Of a stretch of 64,000 bases of DNA, positions 39,474-51,601 are shown in pieces (within the stretch, counting starts at the first letter, position 1; every line of letters starts with the position of its first letter). The translations under genes and the position numbers were made by a program. The notes beneath the pieces were generated by a model, which searched no databases, was not told the origin of the DNA, and was given only the letters and a program-made list of their open reading frames with translations. The stretch spans positions 5,816,336-5,880,335 of the forward strand of contig NC_019695.1 in NCBI RefSeq assembly GCF_000317125.1, in the 5' to 3' direction. The stretch comes from Chroococcidiopsis thermalis PCC 7203. Its GTDB lineage: Bacteria > Cyanobacteriota > Cyanobacteriia > Cyanobacteriales > Chroococcidiopsidaceae.

Positions 39474-40226
39474 GTGAATAACCTGCGTACTGTCTCCGAT
39501 ACCAAGCGAAATTTCTACAATCAACACACCCGCCCGATTAACACGATCTATCGGCGGGTGGTAGAAGAACTAATGGTAGAAATGCATTTACTCTCAGTCA
39601 ATGCTGACTTTCGCTATGACCCCATCTACGCTCTAGGTGTCGTTACGGCATTTGAGCGGTTTATGCAGGGCTACCAGCCAGAACGGGATAAAGAACCGAT
39701 TTTTGAGGCGCTGTGTCAGTCCATCGAAGATAATCCCCAGAGATATCGCCAAGATGCCGATCGCCTGCGTCAACTCCTTCAAAACGTCTCGGCGCAACAA
39801 CTGTTCGACTGGATCGACGGTAAAGCTTCCCTGCAAGGTGCAGAGGATTTGCAAGCACAAATGCAGGCGATCGCCCAGAACTCCAAGTTCAAATACAGTC
39901 GCCTATTTGCGATTGGTGTCTTTACCCTGTTAGAACTAGCAGATGCGGAACTTGTCAAAGATGAGAAGCAGCGAGTGGAAGCGCTCAAGCAAGTCGCAAC
40001 CGCTTTGCACGTACCGGAAGATAAGCTGAACAAAGATTTAGAGCTATACCGCTCTAACCTCGATAAAATCGAGCAAGCGCTGATTACAATGGCAGATATC
40101 CTTTCAGCCGATCGCCGAAAGCGCCAACAACGCCTGCAAGAAAAAGAAGCTGGTGTTGCTACCAGCAACGGTGATAGCGGTTCTGCTTCTGGCTCGTCCC
40201 AGGATAAAACTCCGTCTGGTTCCTAG
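39474..40226 (+). CDS. thf1: Photosystem II biogenesis protein Psb29/Thf1
   Basis: Psb29/Thf1 acts in PSII repair and thylakoid organisation and interacts with FtsH. The 250-residue helical protein opens with RTVSDTKRNFYNQHTRPINTIYRRVVEELMVEMHLL in pieces that match the family closely. It has a coiled-coil C-terminus and a Ser/Gly-rich tail. The start is a GTG at 39474. A hairpin follows at 40245. Confidence 0.93.
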   Translation: MNNLRTVSDTKRNFYNQHTRPINTIYRRVVEELMVEMHLLSVNADFRYDPIYALGVVTAFERFMQGYQPERDKEPIFEALCQSIEDNPQRYRQDADRLRQLLQNVSAQQLFDWIDGKASLQGAEDLQAQMQAIAQNSKFKYSRLFAIGVFTLLELADAELVKDEKQRVEALKQVATALHVPEDKLNKDLELYRSNLDKIEQALITMADILSADRRKRQQRLQEKEAGVATSNGDSGSASGSSQDKTPSGS

Positions 40227-40244
40227 TCATGTAGTACAAACATC

Positions 40245-40274
40245 TGTAGGGGCGCAAAGGTGTGCGCCCCTACA
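40245..40274. terminator. Bidirectional hairpin, GTAGGGGCG family
   Basis: Perfect 12-bp arms TGTAGGGGCGCA and TGCGCCCCTACA enclose a 6-nt loop, with AAA after the right arm. It lies between the convergent thf1 and holin-like genes. It belongs to the same repeat family as 13376 and 34481. Confidence 0.75.
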
Positions 40275-40300
40275 AATCAAATATGCAAACAAGGTCAATT

Positions 40301-40666
40301 CTAATAAGCTGGAGCTACAAAGGCATAAATCAGATGGCTGACAACGGAAAGCGCCAGCGCCCCCAGTAGAACGCTCCAAATTCCTGCTCGGAGGCGGAAA
40401 CCTTGGACTACAGAAGCTGCAATCCCAAGGGCGATCGCCGAAATCGCAAAGGTGACAAATCCCGATAATAAACCGAACGTGAGCAAATTAGGGATAAAAA
40501 ATAGCGCTCTTAAAATTGGATTAACAACAGCAGCGACTACCCCTAGTACAGCTGCCGAAAGATATGCTTTAGCGGGGCTATCTACTTCCACACCAACTGG
40601 AAGTTTGCTGACAATCAAAAGACTGGAAGCACTTACTAACCAAGCAATTAATAAGTCGATTAGCAT
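40301..40666 (-). CDS. Phage holin family (DUF360/PF04020) membrane protein
   Basis: 121 residues, four hydrophobic helices. The motifs LPVGVEVDSPAKAYLSAAVLGVV, NPILRALFFIPNLLTFGL and FVTFAISAIAL match the conserved four-helix family that databases call phage holin family IV-like. There is no sign of a prophage here. Function unknown. Confidence 0.83.
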   Translation of the reverse strand: MLIDLLIAWLVSASSLLIVSKLPVGVEVDSPAKAYLSAAVLGVVAAVVNPILRALFFIPNLLTFGLLSGFVTFAISAIALGIAASVVQGFRLRAGIWSVLLGALALSVVSHLIYAFVAPAY

Positions 40667-40846
40667 ACCTACAACTCCTTGAGTTTGAGATTGAGAATAA
40701 CTCGCTTATAGGAGTAGGCTAGCGAATCGAACTACTAGAATTCATCTATAAATTGACAGAAAACAAGCTGTATCCTACTGCTTTTCTATCTCCTTTGCGA
40801 TCTACCGTTAGGAAATTGTCTTCGTACTACTTGGAGTTCATGGCGA

Positions 40847-41362
40847 TTAGGGTGCGATCGGCGCAGTAGAATTCAAACGGGGGTCGGTGTTAGGATTAAT
40901 TGGAGCCAAGGGCGTAAGATCTGGCGATGATAGATTAGAACCAGATGGTAAATCGGGGGAACCAGGAGTCGTGGCTAAAGCAACGCGATCGCCTCCAATT
41001 TGCCGCATGACATCTAATAGCTGAATCACATCGTTGTAGCTCGACGACCGCGAAGCATTTAAAATAATTGTCCCGAGGGGATTAGCTTGAGTGTAAGCTT
41101 TGAGAGTTTGTGTCAGCTTATCTATTTGTACTGGCTCTTTCTCGACATAAAGCTGTCCGTCTTTGAGAGTTACAATCAACCGCGATTGGAACATTGGCGC
41201 TGTACCAGTACTCGCCTTGGGTAACTGAATTTCAATCGCCTGCTGGCGGGTAAATTGCAGTGCTGCCAAGAGAAAAAACGTCAAAATGCAAAAAATGACA
41301 TCAATTAAAGGAATAATTTGAACTTGAACTTCTTCAATTGGTGAGTGCAGGTTGATTTTCAT
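40847..41362 (-). CDS. exbD: Biopolymer transport protein ExbD/TolR
   Basis: A 171-residue protein with one N-terminal membrane helix (VQIIPLIDVIFCILTFFLLA) carrying the conserved Asp of the proton path, then a periplasmic domain (KDGQLYVEKEPVQID) and a Pro/Ser-rich tail. With ExbB it converts the proton gradient into force on TonB or Tol. It follows exbB after an 80-bp gap filled with a CTTTTGA heptamer tract. Confidence 0.92.
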   Translation of the reverse strand: MKINLHSPIEEVQVQIIPLIDVIFCILTFFLLAALQFTRQQAIEIQLPKASTGTAPMFQSRLIVTLKDGQLYVEKEPVQIDKLTQTLKAYTQANPLGTIILNASRSSSYNDVIQLLDVMRQIGGDRVALATTPGSPDLPSGSNLSSPDLTPLAPINPNTDPRLNSTAPIAP

Positions 41363-41442
41363 GAGATTGCTAGCTTTAACAGATGAAAATTACGACACGA
41401 ATTACTCTTGCTTTTGACTTTTGACTTTTCACTTTTGACTTC

Positions 41443-42282
41443 CTAGACTTCTGGTGCAGCAGAATCTTCTCGCTGACTGGGAGATTGCGGCGGAACGCCG
41501 TAACCAGGATTTATGTTTGTTTGCGGATTTATTGGTGGTTCGGGATTAACAGCCCTTCTATTACCTAAGTCAAAGCTAAAACGCCGATCGGAACCGCGTC
41601 CAGGGATAACTTCTGGTGTTGTCATGGCAGAAGCAGGAGGAGCAGTGGGAGAATCTTGCAGGTTAACCCAATACTGACGGTATAGTAATTCTAATTCGCT
41701 ACCTGCACGGCGAAATACTTTAATTTGGTTTACAGCAAATCCTTGAAACAGGCGATAAAAAACCAAACTGACGATCGCCACAATCAATCCTGTTGCCGTA
41801 CTGATCAAAGATTCACCAATACCTGTGGTCACGCCAGCAGAAGCAGCCGAACTGATTTGTCCTAACGTAATCGAACCCAACGATTGAATCAGTCCCAGTA
41901 CTGTTCCCAACAATCCTAGCAGGGGCGAAAGCGCGATCGCTGCTTCTAAAATCTTCTCCCCTTGGCGCATGGAGGCAATTTCATCTTCTGCGGTTGACTC
42001 TAATGCCAGCCGAAATACTTCCGGATCGGGTGTAGACAAACGTAACGGTGCGTATAAGAACCTACCCGCAGGCTGATAGGAAAATTTTCTAGCTAATTCT
42101 GTAGCACTTTGCCAATTTTGTTGAGCCGCATCTAGAACGCGCTCGACAATTTCCCGTTCTTGAGAAAAAATCTTAAACCAAAACCCCAGCCGCTCGACGA
42201 TCACGCTCAAAGCTAAAATAGACAGTGCTAGAAGGGGCCACATGGCGGGTCCGCCTTTGCGGAAAATATCTATAACATCCAC
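41443..42282 (-). CDS. exbB: MotA/TolQ/ExbB proton channel family protein
   Basis: About 279 residues from the GTG at 42282 ([20 protein letters not shown]), which has AGGAGG about 12 bases upstream; the frame runs to 42321. Three membrane helices are seen, with the family core [16 protein letters not shown] and [20 protein letters not shown]. The C-terminal 70 residues are Pro/Asn-rich and probably disordered. It is the partner of the ExbD gene downstream. Confidence 0.92.
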   Translation of the reverse strand: MDVIDIFRKGGPAMWPLLALSILALSVIVERLGFWFKIFSQEREIVERVLDAAQQNWQSATELARKFSYQPAGRFLYAPLRLSTPDPEVFRLALESTAEDEIASMRQGEKILEAAIALSPLLGLLGTVLGLIQSLGSITLGQISSAASAGVTTGIGESLISTATGLIVAIVSLVFYRLFQGFAVNQIKVFRRAGSELELLYRQYWVNLQDSPTAPPASAMTTPEVIPGRGSDRRFSFDLGNRRAVNPEPPINPQTNINPGYGVPPQSPSQREDSAAPEV

Positions 42283-42522
42283 TGTTGTTCCATTCCTCCT
42301 TTGATTCTTTCGGCACAGCATACCACTGGATCGGATTGCTGCCCACTGATAAGCAATTTAATTTTAAGCGTCTTAACTGTTAATCTCGTGTTTTGTCACC
42401 CATCGCGAGAGCGAAAAGATCGCGATCGCTTTATCGTATCTTCCCAACTTTTGAGCGACGGTTTTTCCCACCTCTATAAGCTAAGTTATTTGTCAAGATA
42501 AAAGAGAGCTGGAGGTACATAA

Positions 42523-42819
42523 ATGAACTTTTCAATCCAATCTGTTTACGGCTGGTATCGTAACACTCTCCGCAATCCTAAATACCGTTGGTGGATAATT
42601 CTCGGTACGGCATTGTATTTCCTGATGCCATTTGATATTGCTCCCGACTTCTTGCCGATTGTTGGACAATTGGATGATGTCTTTTTATTGACGCTATTGG
42701 TATCAGAAGTTTCCCAAATGGCGATCGAAGGCTACAAAACCCGTAAAGGTAAAAGCACGGCTAACGCCACCGATACCACTGGTAGTACAGTCGATGTAGA
42801 TGCAGTATCTGTAAAGTAA
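42523..42819 (+). CDS. YkvA family (DUF1232) protein
   Basis: 98 residues with the DUF1232 signature RWWIILGTALYFLMPFDIAPDFLP followed by GQLDDVFLLTLL. One or two membrane helices are likely. Function unknown. The ribosome site GGAGG lies 6 bases before the ATG. The tail is Thr/Val-rich. Confidence 0.87.
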   Translation: MNFSIQSVYGWYRNTLRNPKYRWWIILGTALYFLMPFDIAPDFLPIVGQLDDVFLLTLLVSEVSQMAIEGYKTRKGKSTANATDTTGSTVDVDAVSVK

Positions 42820-42986
42820 CAGTAACAAAAATTTAATATAATCTAACCAATTGTCCTTCCTCTGTCGTACCTGACGGCTCTTTGAGGAAGGATATATTTT
42901 TGCTTGTTTAAAAAAGAAATATGCGATCGCCAAAGCCGAACATTAGCTTGATACCATAAAAAGAAAAACTTTCTATAAAGCTTTCT

Positions 42987-44804
42987 ATGCAGGCGTTTTG
43001 GCACAATTTTTTTGGTTCGAGTTCATTTATCCCCCACGGACATTGTTATCTTTGGCAACCAGGGTTAGTTTGGCTGCACATCTTATCTGATGCGTGTATC
43101 GCATTTGCCTATTATTCAATTCCATTTACATTAGTTTATTTCGTCCAAAAGCGAAAAGACTTGCCATTTAACTGGATTTTTTGGCTATTTGGGGCTTTTA
43201 TTATCGCTTGCGGCACGACTCACTTAATAGAGATATGGACTTTATGGCATCCTACCTATTGGCTCTCAGGCACGCTTAAAGCTATCACAGCATTAATTTC
43301 TCTCTATACGGCTCTAGAGCTAATGCCATTAGTGCCGCAGCTACTGGCTCTACCCAGCCCCGCACAGCTAGAAGTAGCAAACCAAGAATTACGCAGTCAA
43401 ATTATCGAACGAGAACGCGCAGAATCGCAAATTCGGGTTTTAAACGCCCAACTCGAACAACGAGTCACAGAGCGGACGGCAGAACTAGAAATAGCAAATA
43501 AATTAAAAGATGAATTGCTCGTCCGCGCTCAAACAGCACGGGCTGAGGCTGAGACAGCAAACCGGATGAAGGACAATTTTCTTGCTATCATTTCTCACGA
43601 GTTACGCACGCCACTCAATCCGATTCTCGGTTGGTGCAACTTGCTGATGAGCCGCAAATTCGATCGAAGTCGCATTGATAGCGCGATCGCCACGATCGAT
43701 CGCAACGCTAGGCTCCAGGTACAACTCATTGACGATTTGCTAGATGTCTCCTCGATTCTGCAAGGGAAATTAAGCTTGAATGTCTCTCCAGTCAATTTAG
43801 CTTCCGTTATTACAGCAGCATTAGAAACTGTCCGCCTAGCAGCTGAAGCAAAATCAATTCAGGTGGAAACTCGGCTTGATGCGAATGTAGGAGAAGTCGA
43901 AGGCGATCCGACACGCTTGCAGCAAGTGATGTGGAATTTACTGTCTAACGCTATTAAGTTTACTCCTCAGGGAGGACGGGTAGAAATTTCGCTGCAACGA
44001 GTGGAAGAGGAAGCAACTACCAATTCAAAATTCAAAATTCAAAATTCAAAATTAGATCGCGCACCACGCACTAACTATGCCCAAATTCAGATCGCTGACA
44101 CGGGAAAAGGTATTAGTGCCGATTTTATTCCTTACATATTCGATTACTTTCGACAGGAAAGCAGTGCCACAACCAGAAAGTTCGGTGGGTTGGGATTGGG
44201 ATTGGCGATCGTGCGTAATATTGTCGAAATGCATGGTGGTAACGTCGCGGTAGCTAGTCTTGGTGAAGGACGGGGTTCTACATTTACTGTCAAGATTCCG
44301 CTGCTAGGAAAAACTGAGGAAACTGCCACGCCTGTAGCAGCTACAAGAGAATTTCCGGTTCTCGACTCCGGTGTAACGGCGTACTGCCGATCGCCCCTAC
44401 CGGCTCCCCTCGCTGGCGTACAGGTTTTAGTCGTAGACGACGATGCTGATTCGCGAGATTTTGTGACTTTCTTGTTGGCAGAGGCAGGGGCTACTGTTAC
44501 CGCAGTTAGCTCAGCTGTTGCTGCTTTAGAAGTGTTTACATCGCAGATAGATATCTTAATCAGCGATATTGGAATGCCTGGTATGGATGGTTACATGCTG
44601 ATGCAGCAAATTAGAGCTTTGTCACTAGGGCAGGGAGGCAAGATTCCAGCAATCGCGCTAACTGCCTACGCGGGAGAATGCGATCGGCAAAAAGCGTTAT
44701 CAGCAGGCTTTCAAAAGCATATTGCTAAGCCCATCGAACCAGAGCAATTAATAGAAGCTGTTACCCTTGTACTCCAGGGAGTAAATTCTATGAATAGAGT
44801 ATAG
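42987..44804 (+). CDS. Ethylene-receptor-like hybrid histidine kinase
   Basis: A 605-residue protein. Residues 20-115 form three membrane helices closely resembling the plant ETR1 ethylene-binding domain: Asp35, AYYSIP, then FIIACGTTHLIEIWT with the copper ligands Cys75 and His79. A coiled coil (about 125-195) leads to HisKA (ISHELRTPLNP, His203), HATPase_c (NLLSNAIKFTP; GGLGLGLAIVR) and a C-terminal receiver (ILISDIGMPGMDGY). Synechocystis Slr1212 is the known cyanobacterial relative. A TTCAAAA heptamer array inserts NSKFKIQNSKLD before the G1 region of the ATPase. Confidence 0.93.
   Translation: MQAFWHNFFGSSSFIPHGHCYLWQPGLVWLHILSDACIAFAYYSIPFTLVYFVQKRKDLPFNWIFWLFGAFIIACGTTHLIEIWTLWHPTYWLSGTLKAITALISLYTALELMPLVPQLLALPSPAQLEVANQELRSQIIERERAESQIRVLNAQLEQRVTERTAELEIANKLKDELLVRAQTARAEAETANRMKDNFLAIISHELRTPLNPILGWCNLLMSRKFDRSRIDSAIATIDRNARLQVQLIDDLLDVSSILQGKLSLNVSPVNLASVITAALETVRLAAEAKSIQVETRLDANVGEVEGDPTRLQQVMWNLLSNAIKFTPQGGRVEISLQRVEEEATTNSKFKIQNSKLDRAPRTNYAQIQIADTGKGISADFIPYIFDYFRQESSATTRKFGGLGLGLAIVRNIVEMHGGNVAVASLGEGRGSTFTVKIPLLGKTEETATPVAATREFPVLDSGVTAYCRSPLPAPLAGVQVLVVDDDADSRDFVTFLLAEAGATVTAVSSAVAALEVFTSQIDILISDIGMPGMDGYMLMQQIRALSLGQGGKIPAIALTAYAGECDRQKALSAGFQKHIAKPIEPEQLIEAVTLVLQGVNSMNRV
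44024..44051. repeat. TTCAAAA heptamer array inside a kinase gene
   Basis: Four perfect head-to-tail TTCAAAA units are translated as part of NSKFKIQNSKLD, in a loop of the HATPase domain. Confidence 0.9.
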
Positions 44805-44868
44805 TTATGCGCGATCGCGATCGATGCTTTCAATCAAAATTTACCATCAGGGCAAAATTTGCCATCAG

Positions 44869-44942
44869 GGCGAACGATGGGACTCGAACCCACGAGTGGA
44901 GGAACCACAATCCTCTGCCTTAACCACTTGGCTACGCTCGCC
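44869..44942 (-). tRNA. trnH: tRNA-His (GUG)
   Basis: On the minus strand the 74-nt sequence folds as a cloverleaf. It has an 8-bp acceptor stem (GGCGAGCG with CGTTCGCC, including the G-1:C73 pair typical of tRNA-His), an anticodon stem GAGGA/TCCTC, and loop TTGTGGT with anticodon GTG (44906-44908). The T-loop is GTGGGTTCGAGTCCCAT. CCA is not encoded. Confidence 0.96.
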
Positions 44943-45059
44943 ATTGTATATACCAGTATACTATCTTATCAGCTATTTCTCAATATCGATCGGCACTGGA
45001 ACCGAGCTAACCTACATTTAGTCCAGCAACAGAGTCAGAAGTAACATAAGATATGCAGC

Positions 45060-45440
45060 ATGAAGCGATCGACAAGTATTAGTTATATAGGATTAGCAGT
45101 TCTTGGCGGGCTGGGAGTGGTAATGGCATTGACTAATCCCGATCGCTCTGCCTACGAGATTTATGCTGGCGAACGGTTAGGAACTTACATCAAGGATGAA
45201 GTTTGCCCGCAAGCGCCGAACATCTTCGGTCTGGCTTTGCAGCAAAATTGTAGTGACTTAGTTGATTCTAGTTCTCCTGTTATCCAACGTATTGTAGCTA
45301 ACAACACTAAGCGACAAAACTTTCTTTTATTCAGCATCTATACTACCGATCTTGCCGTTGGTGGCGTAATTCCGTCATATCGGTTTCAAACGGTCGGTGC
45401 AATGCAAAACTTTTTTACCTACTCTGCCCAGAAGCAGTAG
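45060..45440 (+). CDS. DUF4359 domain-containing protein
   Basis: A 126-residue exported or membrane-anchored protein: an N-terminal hydrophobic helix (ISYIGLAVLGGLGVVMALTNP) and then YEIYAGERLGTYIKDEVC, the DUF4359 pattern, with two further Cys/Asp-rich turns (LQQNCSDLVDSS). A paired-Cys disulphide in the periplasm is possible. Function unknown. Confidence 0.8.
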   Translation: MKRSTSISYIGLAVLGGLGVVMALTNPDRSAYEIYAGERLGTYIKDEVCPQAPNIFGLALQQNCSDLVDSSSPVIQRIVANNTKRQNFLLFSIYTTDLAVGGVIPSYRFQTVGAMQNFFTYSAQKQ

Positions 45441-45879
45441 TTAATCAAAAGTCAAAAGTCGTAGGGGCGAGTTTTGACCGAAAAATTACGGGTTTTGGCT
45501 GTCAGTTTATTGGCTAACCTCGCCCGTACAAAAGCCACATTAGTAGGGTGGGCATTGCCCACATGACTATCAAAATGAAATTCTAACTAGTCATGCGTGA
45601 CTTTATTAATTATGGGGTACGACTTACGACTTACGACTTATAAAAACTCTTTCCTCAGACGCACTCGCCACTGTGGTTGCTAGGTTTAAACTGGTTTTGG
45701 TGGATGTAACACCAGTAATTTTAGCCTGTAGTCATGGCGATCGCAGATTTTACAAAAAACTAAATCAAATCTCAGTTGTTATGAATTTTTTGTGACAAGG
45801 AGATTTCGTCACCGAGAGAGCCAAGTTTTTTCAGGAAGAGCGATCGCTAATTGTGAAAATCTGAGAGAGGAGAATTTGC
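45441..45879. repeat. Intergenic region with a 69-bp inverted-repeat element and heptamers
   Basis: The 439-bp gap holds AAAAGTC heptamers (45446-45460), a 69-bp element (45461-45529) with 11-bp terminal inverted repeats GTAGGGGCGAG / CTCGCCCGTAC (one mismatch), and ACGACTT heptamers (about 45621-45642). The catalase promoter presumably lies in the last 150 bp. No gene is supported. Confidence 0.75.
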
Positions 45880-46575
45880 ATGTTTTTTCATAAAAAAGAA
45901 CCAATTCACGTTGTAAACATTAAAGAACCAAATCCTCGCTTTGCTCAACTTTTGCTAGAACAATTTGGTGGTGCAACAGGCGAACTTTCTGCGGCTCTAC
46001 AATACTGGGTACAGTCTTTTCATGTAGAAAACGCCGGGATTCGCGATATGCTGCAAGATATCGCGATCGAGGAATTCGGTCACTTAGAAATGGTGGGCAA
46101 AATGATTGAAGCTCACACTAAAAATGTAGACCAAACCGATGCATATAAAAGTACTTTGTTTGCCGTGCGTGGGATGGGTCCTCACTTTTTAGACAGCCAG
46201 GGGAATGCTTGGACGGCTAGTTATCTCAATGAAGGTGGCGATGTCGTGCGGGACTTGCGGGCTAATATTGCTGCGGAAGCTGGAGCAAGACAAACCTACG
46301 AAGAATTAATTAAGCTGTCAACTGATGAGGGGACAAAGAATGCTTTAGTGCATTTGCTAACACGGGAAATTTCCCATACGCAGATGTTCATGAAAGCTCT
46401 AGATTCTATGGGCAAGCTGACCGAACCTTTCTTTGGTAATATTCAGCCTGACGAGACAGTTGATATCTATTACAATCTATCCACTAACGGTACGCAGGAC
46501 GAACGCGGTCCTTGGAACGCAGAACCATCATTCCGCTATATTGCCGATCCAGTGAACGAAGTGACTAAAGGCTAG
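45880..46575 (+). CDS. Manganese catalase
   Basis: A dimanganese catalase that splits H2O2 without haem. The 231-residue four-helix-bundle protein has metal-ligand segments LQYWVQSFHVENAG, IAIEEFGHLEMVG, NIAAEAGARQTYEEL and LTREISHTQMF. The Glu and His residues of all four are in place. The ATG is preceded by GAGAGGAG. It is monocistronic, with its own terminator at 46638. Confidence 0.94.
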   Translation: MFFHKKEPIHVVNIKEPNPRFAQLLLEQFGGATGELSAALQYWVQSFHVENAGIRDMLQDIAIEEFGHLEMVGKMIEAHTKNVDQTDAYKSTLFAVRGMGPHFLDSQGNAWTASYLNEGGDVVRDLRANIAAEAGARQTYEELIKLSTDEGTKNALVHLLTREISHTQMFMKALDSMGKLTEPFFGNIQPDETVDIYYNLSTNGTQDERGPWNAEPSFRYIADPVNEVTKG

Positions 46576-47021
46576 GAATTCAGGTTAGAGACAAAGTAGG
46601 TTCGTAACTTTTAGTTTGATAATACAATCAATGCAATATAAGTTAGTGGATGTTAAATCTACTAACTTATTTTTATCGCAAGACTTCACTCACGAGCGAT
46701 CGAACTTTTCGTTATAACTGCCATTAGTCATTGGTCATCGCTCGTTTGTTCCACGACAAGCAGGCTAGAAATGTTTTCTGATTATAGGTCTTAAGACTCA
46801 AGCAGAAATGCTATATTTGTAAAATTGTAAAGACGCAAAAAGTAGGTAGGGTTCGTTAGAAGGCGATCGCGGCGAAAATCAAAAAACGTCTTGCGATCTG
46901 TTCGTAACTGAAATAATAGCAGCAATTGATACAGAAAATCTTATCTTAAAGCCATTTGCTAGATAAATCACACAATCGAGTCACGCTCAAATTCTCAAAT
47001 TGTCAAACTCCTAATCTATCG
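46576..47021. terminator. Catalase terminator and intergenic region
   Basis: A rho-independent terminator lies at 46638-46675: 14-bp arms ATAAGTTAGTGGAT and ATCTACTAACTTAT (one G-T wobble), a 5-nt loop and then TTTT. The remaining 350 bp to the chelatase start contain no repeat family member or gene that I can support. Confidence 0.75.
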
Positions 47022-47906
47022 ATGCGCTCCGCCTATCTACTGGTATCTCACGGCAGTCGAGATCCGCGCCCACAAGTGGCGCTGAAACGCTTGGCATGGC
47101 TTTTGCAAGGGAGCAGGGGGGAGAAGAGAGCTGAGGGAGCCCAGGGAGCCCAAGAGGCTGAGGGAGCAACTATAAGTCACAAGTTACAAGTCTCTTGCCT
47201 CTCGCAAGAGCGCAAGAGAGCCTCTTCTCACGCACCACGCACCCCACACTCCACACCCTTGCCTAATAACTCCCGACTCCCGACTCCCGACTCCCGACTC
47301 CCTCTCATAGGTACTGCTTGTTTAGAGCTAAGCCAGAAGCCACTGCACCAGCAAATTGCAGAGTTTAGCGATCGCGCCTTGTCTTGCGGATATCAGCAAG
47401 TGCAGATCGTGCCTCTGTTTCTCTTGCCGGGAGTCCATGTTATGGAAGATATTCCAGCAGAAGTGGAGCAGGCGCGACAAGCCTTGAAAGTTAAGGTAAA
47501 GCTGGAATTACGCCCTCATTTAGGTTCCCATACTGGCTTAGCAAGGCTGCTGCAACAGCAGCTAGACCGGACGCAGGCAGAGCAAACAATCTTGCTCGCA
47601 CATGGAAGTCGGCGTAAGGGTTCTGAGCATCCTGTAGAAGCGATCGCCCAACAAATAAGTGCTGTAACGGCATATTGGTCGGTTGCTCCCAGTTTAGACG
47701 CACGAGTGCAAGAGTTGGTACTCGCAGGATGGCGACGAATTGCGATCCTCCCGTATTTCTTGTTTGCCGGAGGGATTACCGATGCGATCGCGGAAGTTGT
47801 AGGACAATTACAACAACAGTTTCCCGCGATCGAATTTTGTCTGATGCAGCCACTAGGGGCAACTCAGGAATTAGCGGATCTAATTTGGGATGCGATCGAG
47901 ACGTAG
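47022..47906 (+). CDS. Sirohydrochlorin chelatase (CbiX/SirB type) with repeat-derived insert
   Basis: The enzyme inserts Fe or Co into sirohydrochlorin for siroheme or cobalamin. The start is the ATG at 47022 (MRSAYLLVSHGSRDPRPQ); the frame runs back to 46956. Two CbiX halves are present, each with an active-site HGS motif (LLVSHGSRDPRP and ILLAHGSRRKGSEHP). About 68 residues (47104-47308) between RLAWLLQ and LIGTACLELS are encoded by repeat DNA. They read GSRGEKRAEGAQGAQEAEGA and, at the end, RLPTPDSRLP from GACTCCC heptamers. The catalytic halves remain intact. cobA follows after 40 bp. Confidence 0.9.
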   Translation: MRSAYLLVSHGSRDPRPQVALKRLAWLLQGSRGEKRAEGAQGAQEAEGATISHKLQVSCLSQERKRASSHAPRTPHSTPLPNNSRLPTPDSRLPLIGTACLELSQKPLHQQIAEFSDRALSCGYQQVQIVPLFLLPGVHVMEDIPAEVEQARQALKVKVKLELRPHLGSHTGLARLLQQQLDRTQAEQTILLAHGSRRKGSEHPVEAIAQQISAVTAYWSVAPSLDARVQELVLAGWRRIAILPYFLFAGGITDAIAEVVGQLQQQFPAIEFCLMQPLGATQELADLIWDAIET

Positions 47907-47946
47907 ATTTATTGACATATCAACTGCCAAAACGCCAAGGAAGAGA

Positions 47947-48717
47947 ATGAACGAGTTCGTGGGTAAAGTCTACTTAGTGGGTGCGGGTCCAGGTGACCCT
48001 GGTTTATTTACACTCAAAGGTAAGGCATTGTTGGAATGTGCCGATGTTGTGGTTTACGATGCCCTCGTAAGTCCGGCAATTCTAGGCATGATTAACCCCT
48101 TGGCAGAAAAAATCAATGCAGGAAAGCGGCGGGGAAAGCATTCGTTGGTGCAGGAAGATACGACCCAGTTATTGATCGAAAAGGCACGAGATAATGCAGT
48201 GGTGGTGCGATTAAAAGGGGGCGATCCATTTATCTTCGGGCGTGGCGGCGAAGAGATGGAAGATTTGGTAGCAGCTGGGGTGTCAGTGGAAGTCGTGCCT
48301 GGTATTACTTCCGGTATTGCAGCTCCAGCTTATGCAGGTATCCCATTAACCCATAGAGATTATAGTTCTTCAGTCACGTTTGTTACGGGTCACGAAGCAG
48401 CAGGAAAGTATCGCCCCAAAGTCAATTGGGCAGCTGTAGCCCAAGGTTCGGAAACGATCGCAATTTATATGGGAGTCCACAATTTACCTTATATTATCGA
48501 GCAGCTATGCGAGGCAGGGTTAAGTGCAGATACACCAGTAGCTCTAGTACGTTGGGGAACTCGACCGGAACAAGAGGAATTGATCGGTACTTTAGCAACA
48601 ATTGTGGCGCAAGTAGAAACTACCGGTTTTAGCGCCCCTGCGATCGCCGTTATCGGTAAAGTAGTAAACCTGCACGGTGTATTGGCAGGCTGTCGCCCTG
48701 TTTTAGTATCAAGCTAG
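47947..48717 (+). CDS. cobA: Uroporphyrinogen-III C-methyltransferase
   Basis: CobA methylates uroporphyrinogen III at C2 and C7 to precorrin-2, the substrate chain of the chelatase encoded just upstream. From the ATG at 47947, with AAGGAAGAGA before it, the product has 256 residues. Motifs are VYLVGAGPGDPGLFTLKG, VVRLKGGDPFIFGRGGEE and VVPGITSGIAAPAYAGIPLTHR, all typical of the SAM-binding family. It is the single-domain form without CysG or HemD fusion. Confidence 0.95.
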   Translation: MNEFVGKVYLVGAGPGDPGLFTLKGKALLECADVVVYDALVSPAILGMINPLAEKINAGKRRGKHSLVQEDTTQLLIEKARDNAVVVRLKGGDPFIFGRGGEEMEDLVAAGVSVEVVPGITSGIAAPAYAGIPLTHRDYSSSVTFVTGHEAAGKYRPKVNWAAVAQGSETIAIYMGVHNLPYIIEQLCEAGLSADTPVALVRWGTRPEQEELIGTLATIVAQVETTGFSAPAIAVIGKVVNLHGVLAGCRPVLVSS

Positions 48718-48734
48718 ACATGCCCCGCGATAGA

Positions 48735-48775
48735 AAGACAAGGGAGACAAGGGAGACAAGGAGGACAAGGGAGAA
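48735..48775. repeat. GGGAGACAA 9-bp repeat tract
   Basis: Three to four units of AGACAAGGG/AGACAAGGAG lie after cobA, followed by ACGACTT heptamers to about 48830. It is the same 9-bp family as 11155 and 49800. Confidence 0.8.
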
Positions 48776-48810
48776 ATTACCACGCGCTCCTCTGTTTGCC
48801 AATGTACGAC

Positions 48811-51597
<2,787 letters not shown>

Positions 51598-51601
51598 GAA
51601 A

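Noticed and set aside
40301-40666. Prophage remnant because of the holin-family label
   Set aside because: The family name is historical; no other phage gene lies nearby and neighbours are housekeeping.
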